Shown here: one piece after another, positions 35,478-44,379 of the stretch | Layout: each line of letters begins with the position of its first letter | How positions within the stretch are numbered: the stretch's first letter is position 1 | Assembly: GCF_001420695.1 (NCBI RefSeq) | Contig: NZ_LJJB01000007.1 | Coordinates: 1,854,991-1,918,990, forward strand | Direction: 5' to 3' | Length of the DNA: 64,000 bases | Source: Brevibacillus choshinensis | Lineage (GTDB): Bacteria > Bacillota > Bacilli > Brevibacillales > Brevibacillaceae | Position numbers and translations under genes: made by a program | The notes under the pieces: model-generated | What the model saw: only the letters and a program-made list of their open reading frames with translations | Database searches by the model: none | What the model was told of the DNA's origin: nothing

Positions 35478-36104
35478 ATGAATCGTGTAACATTTGCTGT
35501 CAGTCCTGAAATTCGAGTAGGAGGAACTGTTTTTACTCCAAAAGATATGATTGCAATTGGACAAATTGTCGGTGATGATGCGCAAATTGAACTTACTACC
35601 TTTCAACAATTAATCGTTGAGATGAACGAAGAAAAGTCTGAAGAGGCTAAAAAGGCGTTACGTGACAAAGGGTTATGCGTGTACGAAACGGGTTCTGTAG
35701 TGAAAAACTTGTCTGTTTGCACTTTTTGTAAAGGAGCTGAAGAAGAGGGGCTGTTAGCAGCAAGAAACCTGAACGATTCTATTGTAGGGATGACAGTACC
35801 TTTTACAATGCGAGTAGGCTATACGGGTTGCCCAAATGCATGTGGTGAACCTCTTGTCAAAGATATCGGAATCGTTAAACGAAAGGAAACGTTTGAAATT
35901 TACCTTGGTGGCCAAACCAAAACATTGGAGGCAAAGACGGCAGAATTGTTGATAGATCAGGTTAAGGAAGAAGATCTGTCTCCGATTGTAAAAAGCGTTG
36001 TTATTTTGTATCAGGAAAAAGGGAAAAAGAGGGAGAAGTTTTTCAAATTTGTGGAGAGATATGGAATAGAGAACATTCGTAAAGATTTGGGGTTGTCTTC
36101 TTAA
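35478..36104 (+). CDS. Small nitrite/sulfite-reductase-like ferredoxin-domain protein
   Basis: A 209-residue single-module relative of siroheme reductases. The N-terminal ferredoxin-like half is FAVSPEIRVGGTVFTPKDM, then IELTTFQQLIVEM. The cluster-binding half has SVCTFCKGAEEEG and TGCPNACGEPLVKDIGI, cysteines that in full-length enzymes ligate the [4Fe-4S]-siroheme centre, though the first pair is C-x2-C instead of C-x5-C. A full reductase carries two such modules, so this may act as a homodimer or only as an electron or siroheme carrier. The frame is open from 35391; GGGAGG before ATG 35478 decides the start. A remnant of a homologue follows copA at 60533. Confidence 0.8.
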   Translation: MNRVTFAVSPEIRVGGTVFTPKDMIAIGQIVGDDAQIELTTFQQLIVEMNEEKSEEAKKALRDKGLCVYETGSVVKNLSVCTFCKGAEEEGLLAARNLNDSIVGMTVPFTMRVGYTGCPNACGEPLVKDIGIVKRKETFEIYLGGQTKTLEAKTAELLIDQVKEEDLSPIVKSVVILYQEKGKKREKFFKFVERYGIENIRKDLGLSS

Positions 36105-36111
36105 ATAATAA

Positions 36112-36141
36112 ACAGGGGGAAATAACCTTAACTTCCCCCTT
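36112..36141. terminator. Convergent terminator
   Basis: AGGGGGAA (36114-36121) pairs with TTCCCCCT (36133-36140) between converging genes. Confidence 0.6.
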
Positions 36142-36145
36142 ACTA

Positions 36146-37252
36146 TTAATGTGCAGTAGATAGATACTCTTCAAATACTTCAGAAAAAGCTTCAACCGAA
36201 TTGTACCCCTCATCAATTGAATTTTCTATGCCTCCAATCTCCAATAAAATACTGTTGGGCGAGACAGACTGATTGTATTCTCCGTCCCCACCATCTTCGC
36301 CTTTATCGATGATTCCACGGGAAAGGCCAGGGTATATACCTTCCATGATGTTCTGGAGTTCTTCCGCAAACTCTCTATTTTTGTCACTATGCTTACTGGA
36401 AGCACCAACTACGAAAAAAATTCTTGCATATTCTTTGCCATTAATCGTAACAGTTGTTTTTTCGCGTGGTTTATCATCTCGATGAAGATCGAAAAAGTAA
36501 CGTAAACTTTTGTTTTTCTTTTTTGCAGCTTGTATCGCTTTCAGTGACTCTTCGTAAGAATCAACATATGACTTGCCATGATCAAGTAGGTTTTGATAAA
36601 AATCATCGGTGTTGATTATTGTTCCAATGCCTTTTTCAGAAAGCTTCTCCGCCAATTTCCTTCCCATTAATGTCATATTCTTAGTTGTATGTTCCACTGA
36701 TTTCGTTAATTTAGTAGGGGAGGTGATGCTAAGCCACGATTCTCGATTGTGCGTTTGATAGACAAATACTTTCTTTTTGTTGTTATCAAGTGACGCTGCA
36801 GTAGTCGCCTTCGTTATCTGCTTGTTTGTTACTTTTTCTGGTTTAATAGGATTTTTCTCGGGTTTGAATGTCGTAGCGCGCGGTTCAGCTATTTTTTCCT
36901 TCTTCAATTCAGTAATTGGATTTTCAAGATTTTGCGGTGTAATAGCAACGATGGTTTCCCAATTACCTTTAGGAGCTCCGGGTAATTCTTTGTTGAGAAG
37001 TGTATTTAGTTCTTGTGTATTTACACCTGAACTTAGTTCTACAAGGTGGCTTGCTATTTTTTTATTTGTCTCATCAATTAAAAAAAGACGTGCTCCATTG
37101 ACTAATCGGTTTATTACAGTAGTTTCATTTTGTTGGAATAAGGGGGAGAGAAGCGTAATGACACTTCCATTGCTTGAACTAAAGAGAGTGAAGGCCATAA
37201 AGAAACCAAACAGAAATGACGTGAGATACCAGTACCGTTTTAGACCTAACAT
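36146..37252 (-). CDS. SpoIIP-like sporulation amidase
   Basis: A 368-residue protein with an N-terminal membrane segment (about residues 7-27), a lysine/proline-rich linker (120-165), and the C-terminal SpoIIP domain. Landmarks are KVFVYQTHNRESW (metal-binding His/Glu region), YFFDLHRDDKPRE (His/Asp), and NSILLEIGGIENS near the end (catalytic Glu). In engulfment SpoIIP cleaves peptidoglycan with SpoIID. Here it stands alone inside the copper island, not next to gpr as the housekeeping copy normally does, so it may be a paralogue. Start after GGAGGAG. Confidence 0.88.
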   Translation of the reverse strand: MLGLKRYWYLTSFLFGFFMAFTLFSSSNGSVITLLSPLFQQNETTVINRLVNGARLFLIDETNKKIASHLVELSSGVNTQELNTLLNKELPGAPKGNWETIVAITPQNLENPITELKKEKIAEPRATTFKPEKNPIKPEKVTNKQITKATTAASLDNNKKKVFVYQTHNRESWLSITSPTKLTKSVEHTTKNMTLMGRKLAEKLSEKGIGTIINTDDFYQNLLDHGKSYVDSYEESLKAIQAAKKKNKSLRYFFDLHRDDKPREKTTVTINGKEYARIFFVVGASSKHSDKNREFAEELQNIMEGIYPGLSRGIIDKGEDGGDGEYNQSVSPNSILLEIGGIENSIDEGYNSVEAFSEVFEEYLSTAH

Positions 37253-37375
37253 AATTCTCCTCCTTCCTGCTGTTCACTATTAATCTATGCACCGATTATC
37301 AAAAATGAATAGGATTTTTGGTATAAAAATAGAGAGAGCGTCGGATTGAATATTCGCAAAATTCAACAAAAACAT

Positions 37376-37429
37376 TTGACATAGGGGTGGCTGTTTGTAT
37401 TAGAATAATACTATACCCATGCATGGTAT
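37376..37429 (+). promoter_or_regulatory. Promoter and CsoR-like operator of the first Opp-type operon in the island
   Basis: TTGACA at 37376-37381 with TAGAAT at 37401-37406 (19-bp spacing), followed by ATACC-CATGCAT-GGTAT at 37413-37429, an inverted repeat with the same 5-7-5 geometry as the copper promoters. Position at the start of transcription fits repression. Confidence 0.6.
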
Positions 37430-37453
37430 ATAACAAAAAGGGGGGATTTTATA

Positions 37454-39100
37454 ATGATAAAGAAGGTTATCATGTATAGTCTATTATTATCCTTATTGAC
37501 TGTTACTGCTTGTTCACAATCCACAAATGTACCACAACAACAAACGAATACACCAAACAAGGAATCATCTTCGAACACAAAAACTACGACACAAACATTA
37601 AAAATTAATGCAAAAACTGAACCTCCTAGCTTAAATCCTGCGTTGATCGACAATCAATCAGCAGGAGATATCGCCAATCAATTATTTGAAGGTCTGGCAC
37701 GGGTAGATAAAAATGGCGAAATATTGCCAGGGGTCGCAGAGAAATGGGATGTTTCTGATGATAAAACGGTTTATACCTTTCATTTAAGGCAAGATGCTAA
37801 ATGGTCGAACGGGGAGCCAGTTACAGCAGAGGATTTCGTTTACTCGTGGGAAAAAGCATTGCGCCCTGATACGGGAGCTCCACTCGCCGATAATCTTAGC
37901 TTTATTAAGAATGGAAGCAAATATTTAGCAGGTGAAATAAAGGATCCAACCACATTGGGTATTATGGCCATAAATCCTCAAACTCTCCAAGTCACATTAG
38001 AACGCCCAACACCATTTTTCCTCAGACTTACTTCTTTCTTTTCCGTCTTGCCTATTAACAAAAAACTCGACGAGAGTAATCCTAACTGGTCTGGAGAAGC
38101 TCCAAGTTTCGTTTCAAACGGTCCTTTCATGATGAAAGAGTGGAAGCACGATCAAGAAATTGTTATGGTGCCTAATCCCCATTACTGGGCGAAGAATTCA
38201 GTTAAACTTCAGAGCATCGAATGGAAAATGGTCAATGATCAGAATACGGAATATCAGATGTATCAAACAGGTGAATTGGATATTGCCTACCCTCCTACCA
38301 GCGCTACAGCAAAATTATTGACAGAAGGAAAAGCGAAAACAGTCCCTGTGGCTAGGACAGCTTACGTTCGCTACAACCATAAGGATAGCCTTTTTGCCAA
38401 CCAGAAGATAAGAAAAGCGTTTGCCTCTGCGATCGATCGCAAGATGCTTGTAGATAAAGTAGTGCAAGGTGGACAGACTCCGGCGACAGCATTAATTCCT
38501 GAAGGTCTATCCAGTGGGAACGGGGACTTCCGTACACAAGCCGGTACGGATCAATTTACAGGATATTCAGTCGAAGAAGCTAAGAAATTACTGGAGGAAG
38601 GTTTGAAAGAGTTGAATCAGGCTTCCCTTCCGACAGTTACCTTTCTAACAGATAATAATGATCTCCGCAGTAAGATTTCTCAGGCTCTCCAAGAAATGTG
38701 GAAACGTAACCTGGGTGTTGAAGTAGAAATCAAAAGTATGGAGAGAAAGGTATTTGTGCAAAGCGTGAAAGCAGGTGAATTTCAGTTTGCTTTATACAGT
38801 ACCGGGGCTGACTATGATGACTCATACAATCTGTTTGGACAGTTTACTACGGGAGACGGTTATAACTACAGCAAATACAGTAATCCAGAATACGATAAGT
38901 TCGTGAAAGCAGCATTTCAGGAAACTGATCCGGCAAAAAGGGCCCAAGCGATGATCGAGGCTGAAAAAGTTCTCATGAATGATATGGCTATCAATCCGCT
39001 TTATTACGACAAGCTAGTCATTTTAGAAAATGAGCGGGTAAAGAACGTTTATCGGTTTGCCGTTTCAGCATTGGATTTGAGGGAAGCATTCGTGGAATAG
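37454..39100 (+). CDS. Opp-type ABC transporter substrate-binding lipoprotein
   Basis: A 548-residue SBP family 5 protein. The signal peptide ends at lipobox T-V-T-A-C, followed by a Ser/Thr/Gln-rich linker. Family blocks are EPPSLNPALIDNQSAGDIAN, DAKWSNGEPVTAEDFVYSWE, NGPFMMKEWKHDQEIVM and KIRKAFASAIDRKMLVD. It heads a B-C-D transporter operon and, unlike the set at 17567, comes first. The protein is clearly related to the binding protein at 21476. AAGGGGGG ribosome site. The CsoR-like operator upstream suggests that metal, possibly a metal-peptide complex, controls or is carried by this system. Confidence 0.9.
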   Translation: MIKKVIMYSLLLSLLTVTACSQSTNVPQQQTNTPNKESSSNTKTTTQTLKINAKTEPPSLNPALIDNQSAGDIANQLFEGLARVDKNGEILPGVAEKWDVSDDKTVYTFHLRQDAKWSNGEPVTAEDFVYSWEKALRPDTGAPLADNLSFIKNGSKYLAGEIKDPTTLGIMAINPQTLQVTLERPTPFFLRLTSFFSVLPINKKLDESNPNWSGEAPSFVSNGPFMMKEWKHDQEIVMVPNPHYWAKNSVKLQSIEWKMVNDQNTEYQMYQTGELDIAYPPTSATAKLLTEGKAKTVPVARTAYVRYNHKDSLFANQKIRKAFASAIDRKMLVDKVVQGGQTPATALIPEGLSSGNGDFRTQAGTDQFTGYSVEEAKKLLEEGLKELNQASLPTVTFLTDNNDLRSKISQALQEMWKRNLGVEVEIKSMERKVFVQSVKAGEFQFALYSTGADYDDSYNLFGQFTTGDGYNYSKYSNPEYDKFVKAAFQETDPAKRAQAMIEAEKVLMNDMAINPLYYDKLVILENERVKNVYRFAVSALDLREAFVE

Positions 39101-39112
39101 GAATAGCAACAC

Positions 39113-39149
39113 GATGAGGAAGGGGACGAGAATATCACCCCTTCCCATC
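39113..39149 (+). terminator. Intercistronic stem-loop after the binding-protein gene
   Basis: GATGAGGAAGGGG pairs with CCCCTTCCCATC, without a T-run. It may stabilise the upstream mRNA so that the binding protein is made in excess over the permeases. Confidence 0.6.
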
Positions 39150-39173
39150 AGTAATGGCAGAGGAGGGATGTAG

Positions 39174-40115
39174 ATGCTTGTTTTTATCGTTAGACGAATT
39201 TTGGGTATTATCCTGACATTGTTGACCATCACGACGTTGACGTTTTTCCTCATGCATGCCATCCCAGGCGATCCATTTACGAGCGAACAGCGTATCCCAG
39301 ATACAGTTCTAAAAAACTTGTATGCATACTACGGATTGGACAAACCTCTTTTTATACAGTACCTCCAATACATGAAAGGCATCTTCACACTTGATTTTGG
39401 CCCTTCATTAAAATCGGAGACCCGGGAAGTAATTGATATTATTTGGGATGGTTTCCCAGTATCAGCAAGGTTGGGGATTCAGGCTATTTTGATCGCGGTC
39501 ATTTTCGGGATCACATTAGGAATCACATTAGGAATCATTGCGGCACTGAAGCAAAATGGTCTCATTGATTACCTCTCAATGGTACTGGCAGTAATCGGTA
39601 TTTCCGTCCCCAGTTTCATTCTAGCTACACTTCTTATTCATTATTTTGCCGTGACGTGGCGAATTTTTCCTGTAGCGAGTTGGGGGAGTTGGGAACATAC
39701 AATCCTGCCATCTTTTGCACTGGCAATGACTCCTTTAGCGTACATTGCACGATTGATGCGATCAAGCGTGCTGGAAGTATTGGAGCAGGACTACTTAAAA
39801 ACAGCAATCGCCAAAGGTGTCTTTGGTAAACGATTAATTTTAAAACATGTTTTACGTAACGCTATCCTCCCTGTGATTACAGTGTTAGGTCCTATTTCAG
39901 CAGGTATCCTCACAGGAAGCTTTGTTATTGAGCAAATTTTTGGCATACCGGGCTTGGGAAAATACTTTGTGTCCAGTATTGTAGACCGTGACTATCCGGT
40001 TATTCTAGGGACAGCTGTCTTTTTCAGTTCCATCCTGGTATTGCTTGTTTTCATTGTTGACATCGCTTATGGATTCATTGATCCTCGCATTAGAGTGACA
40101 GGGAGGAAATCCTGA
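39174..40115 (+). CDS. Opp-type ABC transporter permease (B subunit)
   Basis: A 313-residue permease with the FFLMHAIPGDPF start block and EAA loop DYLKTAIAKGVFGKRLILKH. It is closely similar to the permease at 17567 along its length (TLDFGPSLKSETREV is shared), so the two operons are paralogous. A tandem GITLGITLGI duplication lies in segment 2. Ribosome site GAGGAGGG. The stop overlaps the C-subunit start by one base. Confidence 0.92.
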   Translation: MLVFIVRRILGIILTLLTITTLTFFLMHAIPGDPFTSEQRIPDTVLKNLYAYYGLDKPLFIQYLQYMKGIFTLDFGPSLKSETREVIDIIWDGFPVSARLGIQAILIAVIFGITLGITLGIIAALKQNGLIDYLSMVLAVIGISVPSFILATLLIHYFAVTWRIFPVASWGSWEHTILPSFALAMTPLAYIARLMRSSVLEVLEQDYLKTAIAKGVFGKRLILKHVLRNAILPVITVLGPISAGILTGSFVIEQIFGIPGLGKYFVSSIVDRDYPVILGTAVFFSSILVLLVFIVDIAYGFIDPRIRVTGRKS

Positions 40116-41044
40116 TGCAGCCAACTATGTCGGACAAACAATTTCAATTTGTAGAACGAAGGGATCAAGTCATTCGTCAAGAACCACTTCTCGGCACGAG
40201 CCGGTCCTCTTTTCAAGAGGCAAGGGAAAAGCTGCTGAAAAATAAGCTGGCAATGGCAGGCATGATCATCATCATTTCGTTAATCTTGATGGCAGCAATC
40301 GGACCATATTTAATCCCGTATTCCTACTCAGAACAAAGTCTATTGGATACGGATATGCCACCGGATCTGCAGCATTGGTTTGGTACTGATGATTTAGGAA
40401 GGGACATATTCGCACGGACATGGGTTGGCGCAAGAATTTCGCTATTTATTGGAATCACTGCAGCCTTAATCGACTTATTGATAGGAGTAATCTACGGAGC
40501 GATTGCCGGGTATGCAGGCGGAAAAACAGAAGAAGTGATGATGAGAATTGCAGATATGTTGTACAGCCTTCCTCATCTTCTCGTAACCATCCTGCTTATG
40601 GTTGTTCTGAAACCGGGGTTATTAACGATCATTCTTGCGATGACAGCTACAGGGTGGATTGGGATGGCCCGTCTGGTTCGAGGTCAAGTCTTGCAGCTGA
40701 AAGAGATGGAATATGTCATTGCAGCGAAAGCTCTCGGTTCTAGCTTTCCGCGTATTTTGTTCAAGCACTTAATTCCAAATACGATAGGGCCAATCACTGT
40801 AGCGATGACTCTCACAATTCCGGGAGCGATATTCTCTGAGGCCACGCTTAGCTTTTTGGGGTTGGGGGTTCCTGTGCCCTTAGCCAGTTGGGGGACAATG
40901 ACGTCTGATGGATTGGTTGGCATTTTGACAGGTCAACCCTGGCGTATTCTCTTTCCGGCTATGTTGATTTCCTTGACGATGTTTGCATTTAACGTATTGG
41001 GGGATGGTTTGCGAGACGCTTTGGATCCACGACATCGAAAGTAG
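40115..41044 (+). CDS. Opp-type ABC transporter permease (C subunit)
   Basis: A 309-residue permease with a cytoplasmic tail, the HWFGTDDLGRDIFARTWVGA block and EAA loop MEYVIAAKALGSSFPRILFK, similar to the product at 18503. It starts on the last base of the B-subunit stop codon, which implies coupled translation. The ATPase gene follows within 10 bp. Confidence 0.92.
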   Translation: MQPTMSDKQFQFVERRDQVIRQEPLLGTSRSSFQEAREKLLKNKLAMAGMIIIISLILMAAIGPYLIPYSYSEQSLLDTDMPPDLQHWFGTDDLGRDIFARTWVGARISLFIGITAALIDLLIGVIYGAIAGYAGGKTEEVMMRIADMLYSLPHLLVTILLMVVLKPGLLTIILAMTATGWIGMARLVRGQVLQLKEMEYVIAAKALGSSFPRILFKHLIPNTIGPITVAMTLTIPGAIFSEATLSFLGLGVPVPLASWGTMTSDGLVGILTGQPWRILFPAMLISLTMFAFNVLGDGLRDALDPRHRK

Positions 41045-41053
41045 GGGATGGAA

Positions 41054-42070
41054 ATGAGCAATTTGCTTGACGTCACTCAGTTGCGAGTAAGTTTTCATAC
41101 TAAATACGGAATAGTGCAGGCAATCAGGGATGTTTCCTTTCATGTTGGGAGAAAGGAGGTAGTCGCCATTGTGGGAGAATCAGGGTGCGGAAAAAGTGCC
41201 ACTGCTCAAAGTATTCTTGGCCTTTTGCCGAAACTCAATGCCACAACTTCAGGTTACATCCTCATGGAAGGGAAGGATTTATTATCGCTTTCAGAGAAAC
41301 AAATGAAAGAAATTAGAGGATCCAAAATCGGAATGATATTCCAAGACCCGATGACTTCGTTGAATCCTACCATGACAGTTGGAGAACAAGTGGCCGAAGC
41401 TTTTGTCGTCCATCTTGGAGTATCTGCAAAAAAAGCTTTTCAGAAGGCAATTGAATTATTACAGATCGTGGGAATTCCAAGTCCAGAAGCGAGAGCAAAA
41501 CAATATCCCCATCAATTCAGTGGGGGTATGAGACAACGAGTTCTCATAGCAATGGCGTTGGCATTGCAGCCTGATTTGTTAATCGCCGACGAGCCTACGA
41601 CAGCATTGGATGTAACGGTACAATCGCAAATTCTTGACTTGCTGAAGGATTTACAGAATAAACGGGATATGTCCATATTACTGATCACCCATGACCTAGG
41701 TGTTGTTGCAAATGTTGCGCAGCGTGTCATCGTCATGTATGCAGGAGAAATTGTAGAAAGCGGAACTGTCGAGGGCATCTTTACCAGGCCACAACATCCG
41801 TATACCTGGGGGTTATTAGAGTCGCTTCCAAGAATGGATGCTAAAAAAGGAGGGACGCTCAAATCAATCATTGGTACACCTGCTGACTTGCTCAATCCCC
41901 CTATCGGGTGCACATTTGCTCCTCGATGTCCGTATACCATGGAAATATGTGAATCCACGAAGCCATCTGAATATAGTCTCTCTACAGACCATAAAACTTC
42001 ATGTTGGTTGCAGGATGATCGAGCTCCTAAAGTCTCATGGACATACGAGAGAACTGCAACGGAACAATAA
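41054..42070 (+). CDS. Opp-type ABC transporter ATPase (D subunit)
   Basis: A 338-residue ATPase. Walker A is GESGCGKSA, the signature is [15 protein letters not shown], Walker B is [13 protein letters not shown], and the C-terminal GCTFAPRCPYTMEIC stretch is present. An ATG at 41048 is also open; GGGGA spacing favours 41054. No F-type ATPase follows, unlike the operons at 17567 and 44982, so the protein either works as a homodimer or borrows an F subunit from another operon. Confidence 0.9.
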   Translation: MSNLLDVTQLRVSFHTKYGIVQAIRDVSFHVGRKEVVAIVGESGCGKSATAQSILGLLPKLNATTSGYILMEGKDLLSLSEKQMKEIRGSKIGMIFQDPMTSLNPTMTVGEQVAEAFVVHLGVSAKKAFQKAIELLQIVGIPSPEARAKQYPHQFSGGMRQRVLIAMALALQPDLLIADEPTTALDVTVQSQILDLLKDLQNKRDMSILLITHDLGVVANVAQRVIVMYAGEIVESGTVEGIFTRPQHPYTWGLLESLPRMDAKKGGTLKSIIGTPADLLNPPIGCTFAPRCPYTMEICESTKPSEYSLSTDHKTSCWLQDDRAPKVSWTYERTATEQ

Positions 42071-42104
42071 AAAGGCTCCTTCACCAAGTCTTTTTACAAA
42101 ACTC

Positions 42105-42133
42105 TTGAATACGCAGGGGGGGTATGCTAACAT
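42105..42133 (+). promoter_or_regulatory. CsoR-type promoter of the second copZ
   Basis: TTGAAT (42105-42110) and TAACAT (42128-42133) are 17 bp apart. The spacer carries ATACG-CAGGGGG-GGTAT (42109-42125) in the same geometry as the other copper operators. Confidence 0.75.
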
Positions 42134-42239
42134 TCATATTGTATCTAACTTTTTTCGTGTATCTAAGTAGAATGTACAATAATTTGAATATTCAAATTAA
42201 AAAATCATCCCACCTTGGCTCTTGAAAGGAGAATGACTC

Positions 42240-42446
42240 ATGCAAGCAATTACAATGGAGGTGGCGGGCATGTCTTGCCAACATTGTGTGAACGCAATCG
42301 AAGGATCATTGGGTAAGCTAGACGGTATTCATTCGGCTAAAGTAGAACTCTCAGCGAATCACGTATTTGTCACGTATGATGATTCCAAAATCAGTGTTGG
42401 CACGATTAAAGAGACAATCGAAGAGCAAGGTTATGATGTAGTATAG
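42240..42446 (+). CDS. copZ: Copper chaperone CopZ (second copy)
   Basis: A 68-residue HMA-fold protein with metal loop GMSCQHC and C-terminus EEQGYDVV. AAAGGAGA ribosome site. It precedes a csoR gene by about 100 bp; between them an inverted repeat, CGAGTAGG (42460-42467) with CCTACTCG (42491-42498), forms a stem without a T-run. This is a small autonomous copZ-csoR module directly after the Opp-type operon. Confidence 0.93.
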   Translation: MQAITMEVAGMSCQHCVNAIEGSLGKLDGIHSAKVELSANHVFVTYDDSKISVGTIKETIEEQGYDVV

Positions 42447-42548
42447 GGCTTGCCATGGTCGAGTAGGGTATACGCCGATCGACGAATAGCCTACTCGGCA
42501 GAATAGGGGATACTAGTAATAGATCGTGAATTTTGAGGAGGAACATAC

Positions 42549-42872
42549 ATGTCATCAATCGAAGCGAATATCGGTCAGTCCTGCCATACATCTGAACGAA
42601 CGAGTCATCATTCTGAGAAGACGAAGCAAAATCTTCAGTCCAGATTAAATCGAATTGAAGGTCAAGTACGCGGTATAAAAGGCATGATTGAAAAGGATGC
42701 ATATTGCGATGAAGTCCTTAACCAAATTGCTTCCATTCAATCCGCTCTAAATTCAGTTGGCAAAATTCTTCTGGAAGGACATATGAAGTCATGTGTTATT
42801 GAACGAATTCAAGAAGGTGATCACGCAGTTATTGACGAGATCTTAACGACGATGAATAAACTTATGAAATAA
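42549..42872 (+). CDS. csoR: Copper-sensing repressor CsoR
   Basis: A 107-residue all-helical CsoR-family repressor. The Cu(I) ligand set is complete: Cys in AYCDEVLNQ, then His and Cys in EGHMKSCVIER. The DNA-contact segment is RLNRIEGQVRGIKGM. The N-terminal tail has extra Cys and His residues (SCHTSERTSHHSEK). It is derepressed when Cu(I) binds. It is the best candidate regulator for the ATACC-N7-GGTAT sites in this window. A hairpin with T-run (about 42875-42897) follows. Confidence 0.93.
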   Translation: MSSIEANIGQSCHTSERTSHHSEKTKQNLQSRLNRIEGQVRGIKGMIEKDAYCDEVLNQIASIQSALNSVGKILLEGHMKSCVIERIQEGDHAVIDEILTTMNKLMK

Positions 42873-42927
42873 AGGCTTCTGTACGAAGCTTTTTTTCTTG
42901 GGCGGAACAAGACATTTTGAGCCTAGA

Positions 42928-42966
42928 AAACCGGCAACCTTGCACAAAGGCAAGGGCTGTCGGTTT
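42928..42966 (-). terminator. Terminator of the MATE gene
   Basis: AAACCGGCAACCTTGC (42928-42943) pairs with GCAAGGGCTGTCGGTTT (42950-42966) with small mismatches; on the minus strand it is followed by TTTTCT. It is placed just past the MATE stop at 42990. Confidence 0.7.
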
Positions 42967-42989
42967 CGTGTTTGTAATTGATGTATGCG

Positions 42990-44366
42990 CTATACCGATA
43001 GGTTTTTGCTTGAATCATGTACGTGATCATCTAATCGCATCTTCCGCTTAAAGAGAAGATATAGGAATACAGCGCGGACAAAAAGGTCAACAGCAATTGA
43101 CAACCAAACTCCGGCAATTCCCAACCCGTAGTGGATGGACAAGACATAAACCCCGACAACCCTGATTAGCCACATGCCTATTGCTGTACTGTACATTGGA
43201 CTTTTGGTGTCGCCAGCTCCCTGCAGGGCACCCGCAACAACCAATCCTTCAGCTAGAAACGGTTGAGCGAAAGCGTCGATCCGGAGTGCAGTCGTTACCA
43301 TTTGAATTACTTCAGCTTGATCAGTAAACCAAGATGCCGCAATGGGGGAGAGGAAGAAAAGCAGAACCCCTACAAATGACATGAATATGACAGCTATACC
43401 GGTTGTTAGAATTCCATAACGGTAAGCGTCCTTGCGCCGATTTGCCCCTAAATTTTGCCCTACCAATGTTGTTGCTGCAACAGCTAAACCATAACCAGGC
43501 ATATAAGAAAATACCTCAATGTTGCCTGCAATCGTATGGGCCGCATAAACATCCGCTCCAATTCGGACAATCAGTCCAAAATAAAGTACCTGACCGAACC
43601 TCATGATTAACCTTTCAATCGCAGCAGGAAATGAAATTTGTAAAAGAGGTAATAAAAATTCTCTTGATCCACCATTCCGCCAGGAAATAGAGAGATTTGA
43701 TTTTTGGATTTTATGATAAAGCGCTAATGTTCCGATAATTCTAGCGATGACAGTAGCCCAAGCAGCCCCGGCAATCCCAAATCCGTTTATTCCAATAAAA
43801 CCGAAGATCAGCACATAGTCCAGGACGATATGGATGAGGTTGACCCAAATGCCCACTTTCATCGGAGTTTTTGTATCACCTGAGGCACGCAAAATACTTC
43901 CAAATATCGTCATTAATGAAATGAATATGGAGGGAACTGCCACGATCCGAAAATAGATAACCCCATCAGCTAATATACTTGCTTCTGCTCCCATCAATCT
44001 CAACAATGGCTCCGCAAAGAAAAAGGTAATCAGGCCAAAAAGAATGCCCAAGAGAGCAGAAAGCAAAGTCGATTGCCTTGCGATGGACTTTGCTTTTGCG
44101 AAATTTCCTGCGCCCACATTCTTGGCAATAAGAGCTGAAGTACCGACACCCATTGCTAAAAAAACGGCAAGATAAACGGCTAATATGGCATTTGTTACAC
44201 CAACAGCAGCTACTTCGCCAAGACCGAGATTGGAAACAAATAAGGTATCTACAAAACCGACGATCGTTTGAAGCATGTTTTCAATCATGGCTGGCACTGC
44301 CAAGGCTAAAATAACTTTCATTTTCTCTTTATTGCTGGTATCACCTACCGATACTAAGTTTGACAA
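42990..44366 (-). CDS. MATE family efflux transporter
   Basis: About 458 residues with 12 hydrophobic segments in two six-helix halves. The opening VPAMIENMLQTIVGFVDTLF and GVGTSALIAKNVGAGNF, and the second-half GYGLAVAATTLVGQNLGANR, are MATE hallmarks. A Na+ or H+ antiporter usually exporting cationic organic compounds. GTG 44375 abuts the ribosome site; TTG 44366, 8 bp after GGGAG, is the better start. It is the second gene after a His-rich CsoR-family regulator, so its expression is probably metal- or thiol-controlled. Drug-type specificity cannot be inferred. Confidence 0.9.
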   Translation of the reverse strand: MSNLVSVGDTSNKEKMKVILALAVPAMIENMLQTIVGFVDTLFVSNLGLGEVAAVGVTNAILAVYLAVFLAMGVGTSALIAKNVGAGNFAKAKSIARQSTLLSALLGILFGLITFFFAEPLLRLMGAEASILADGVIYFRIVAVPSIFISLMTIFGSILRASGDTKTPMKVGIWVNLIHIVLDYVLIFGFIGINGFGIAGAAWATVIARIIGTLALYHKIQKSNLSISWRNGGSREFLLPLLQISFPAAIERLIMRFGQVLYFGLIVRIGADVYAAHTIAGNIEVFSYMPGYGLAVAATTLVGQNLGANRRKDAYRYGILTTGIAVIFMSFVGVLLFFLSPIAASWFTDQAEVIQMVTTALRIDAFAQPFLAEGLVVAGALQGAGDTKSPMYSTAIGMWLIRVVGVYVLSIHYGLGIAGVWLSIAVDLFVRAVFLYLLFKRKMRLDDHVHDSSKNLSV

Positions 44367-44379
44367 GGTTTTCACTCCC

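Noticed and set aside
36777-37283. A 168-codon plus-strand frame opposite the SpoIIP-like gene
   Set aside because: Hydrophobic antisense product without a ribosome site; the SpoIIP motifs on the minus strand are decisive.
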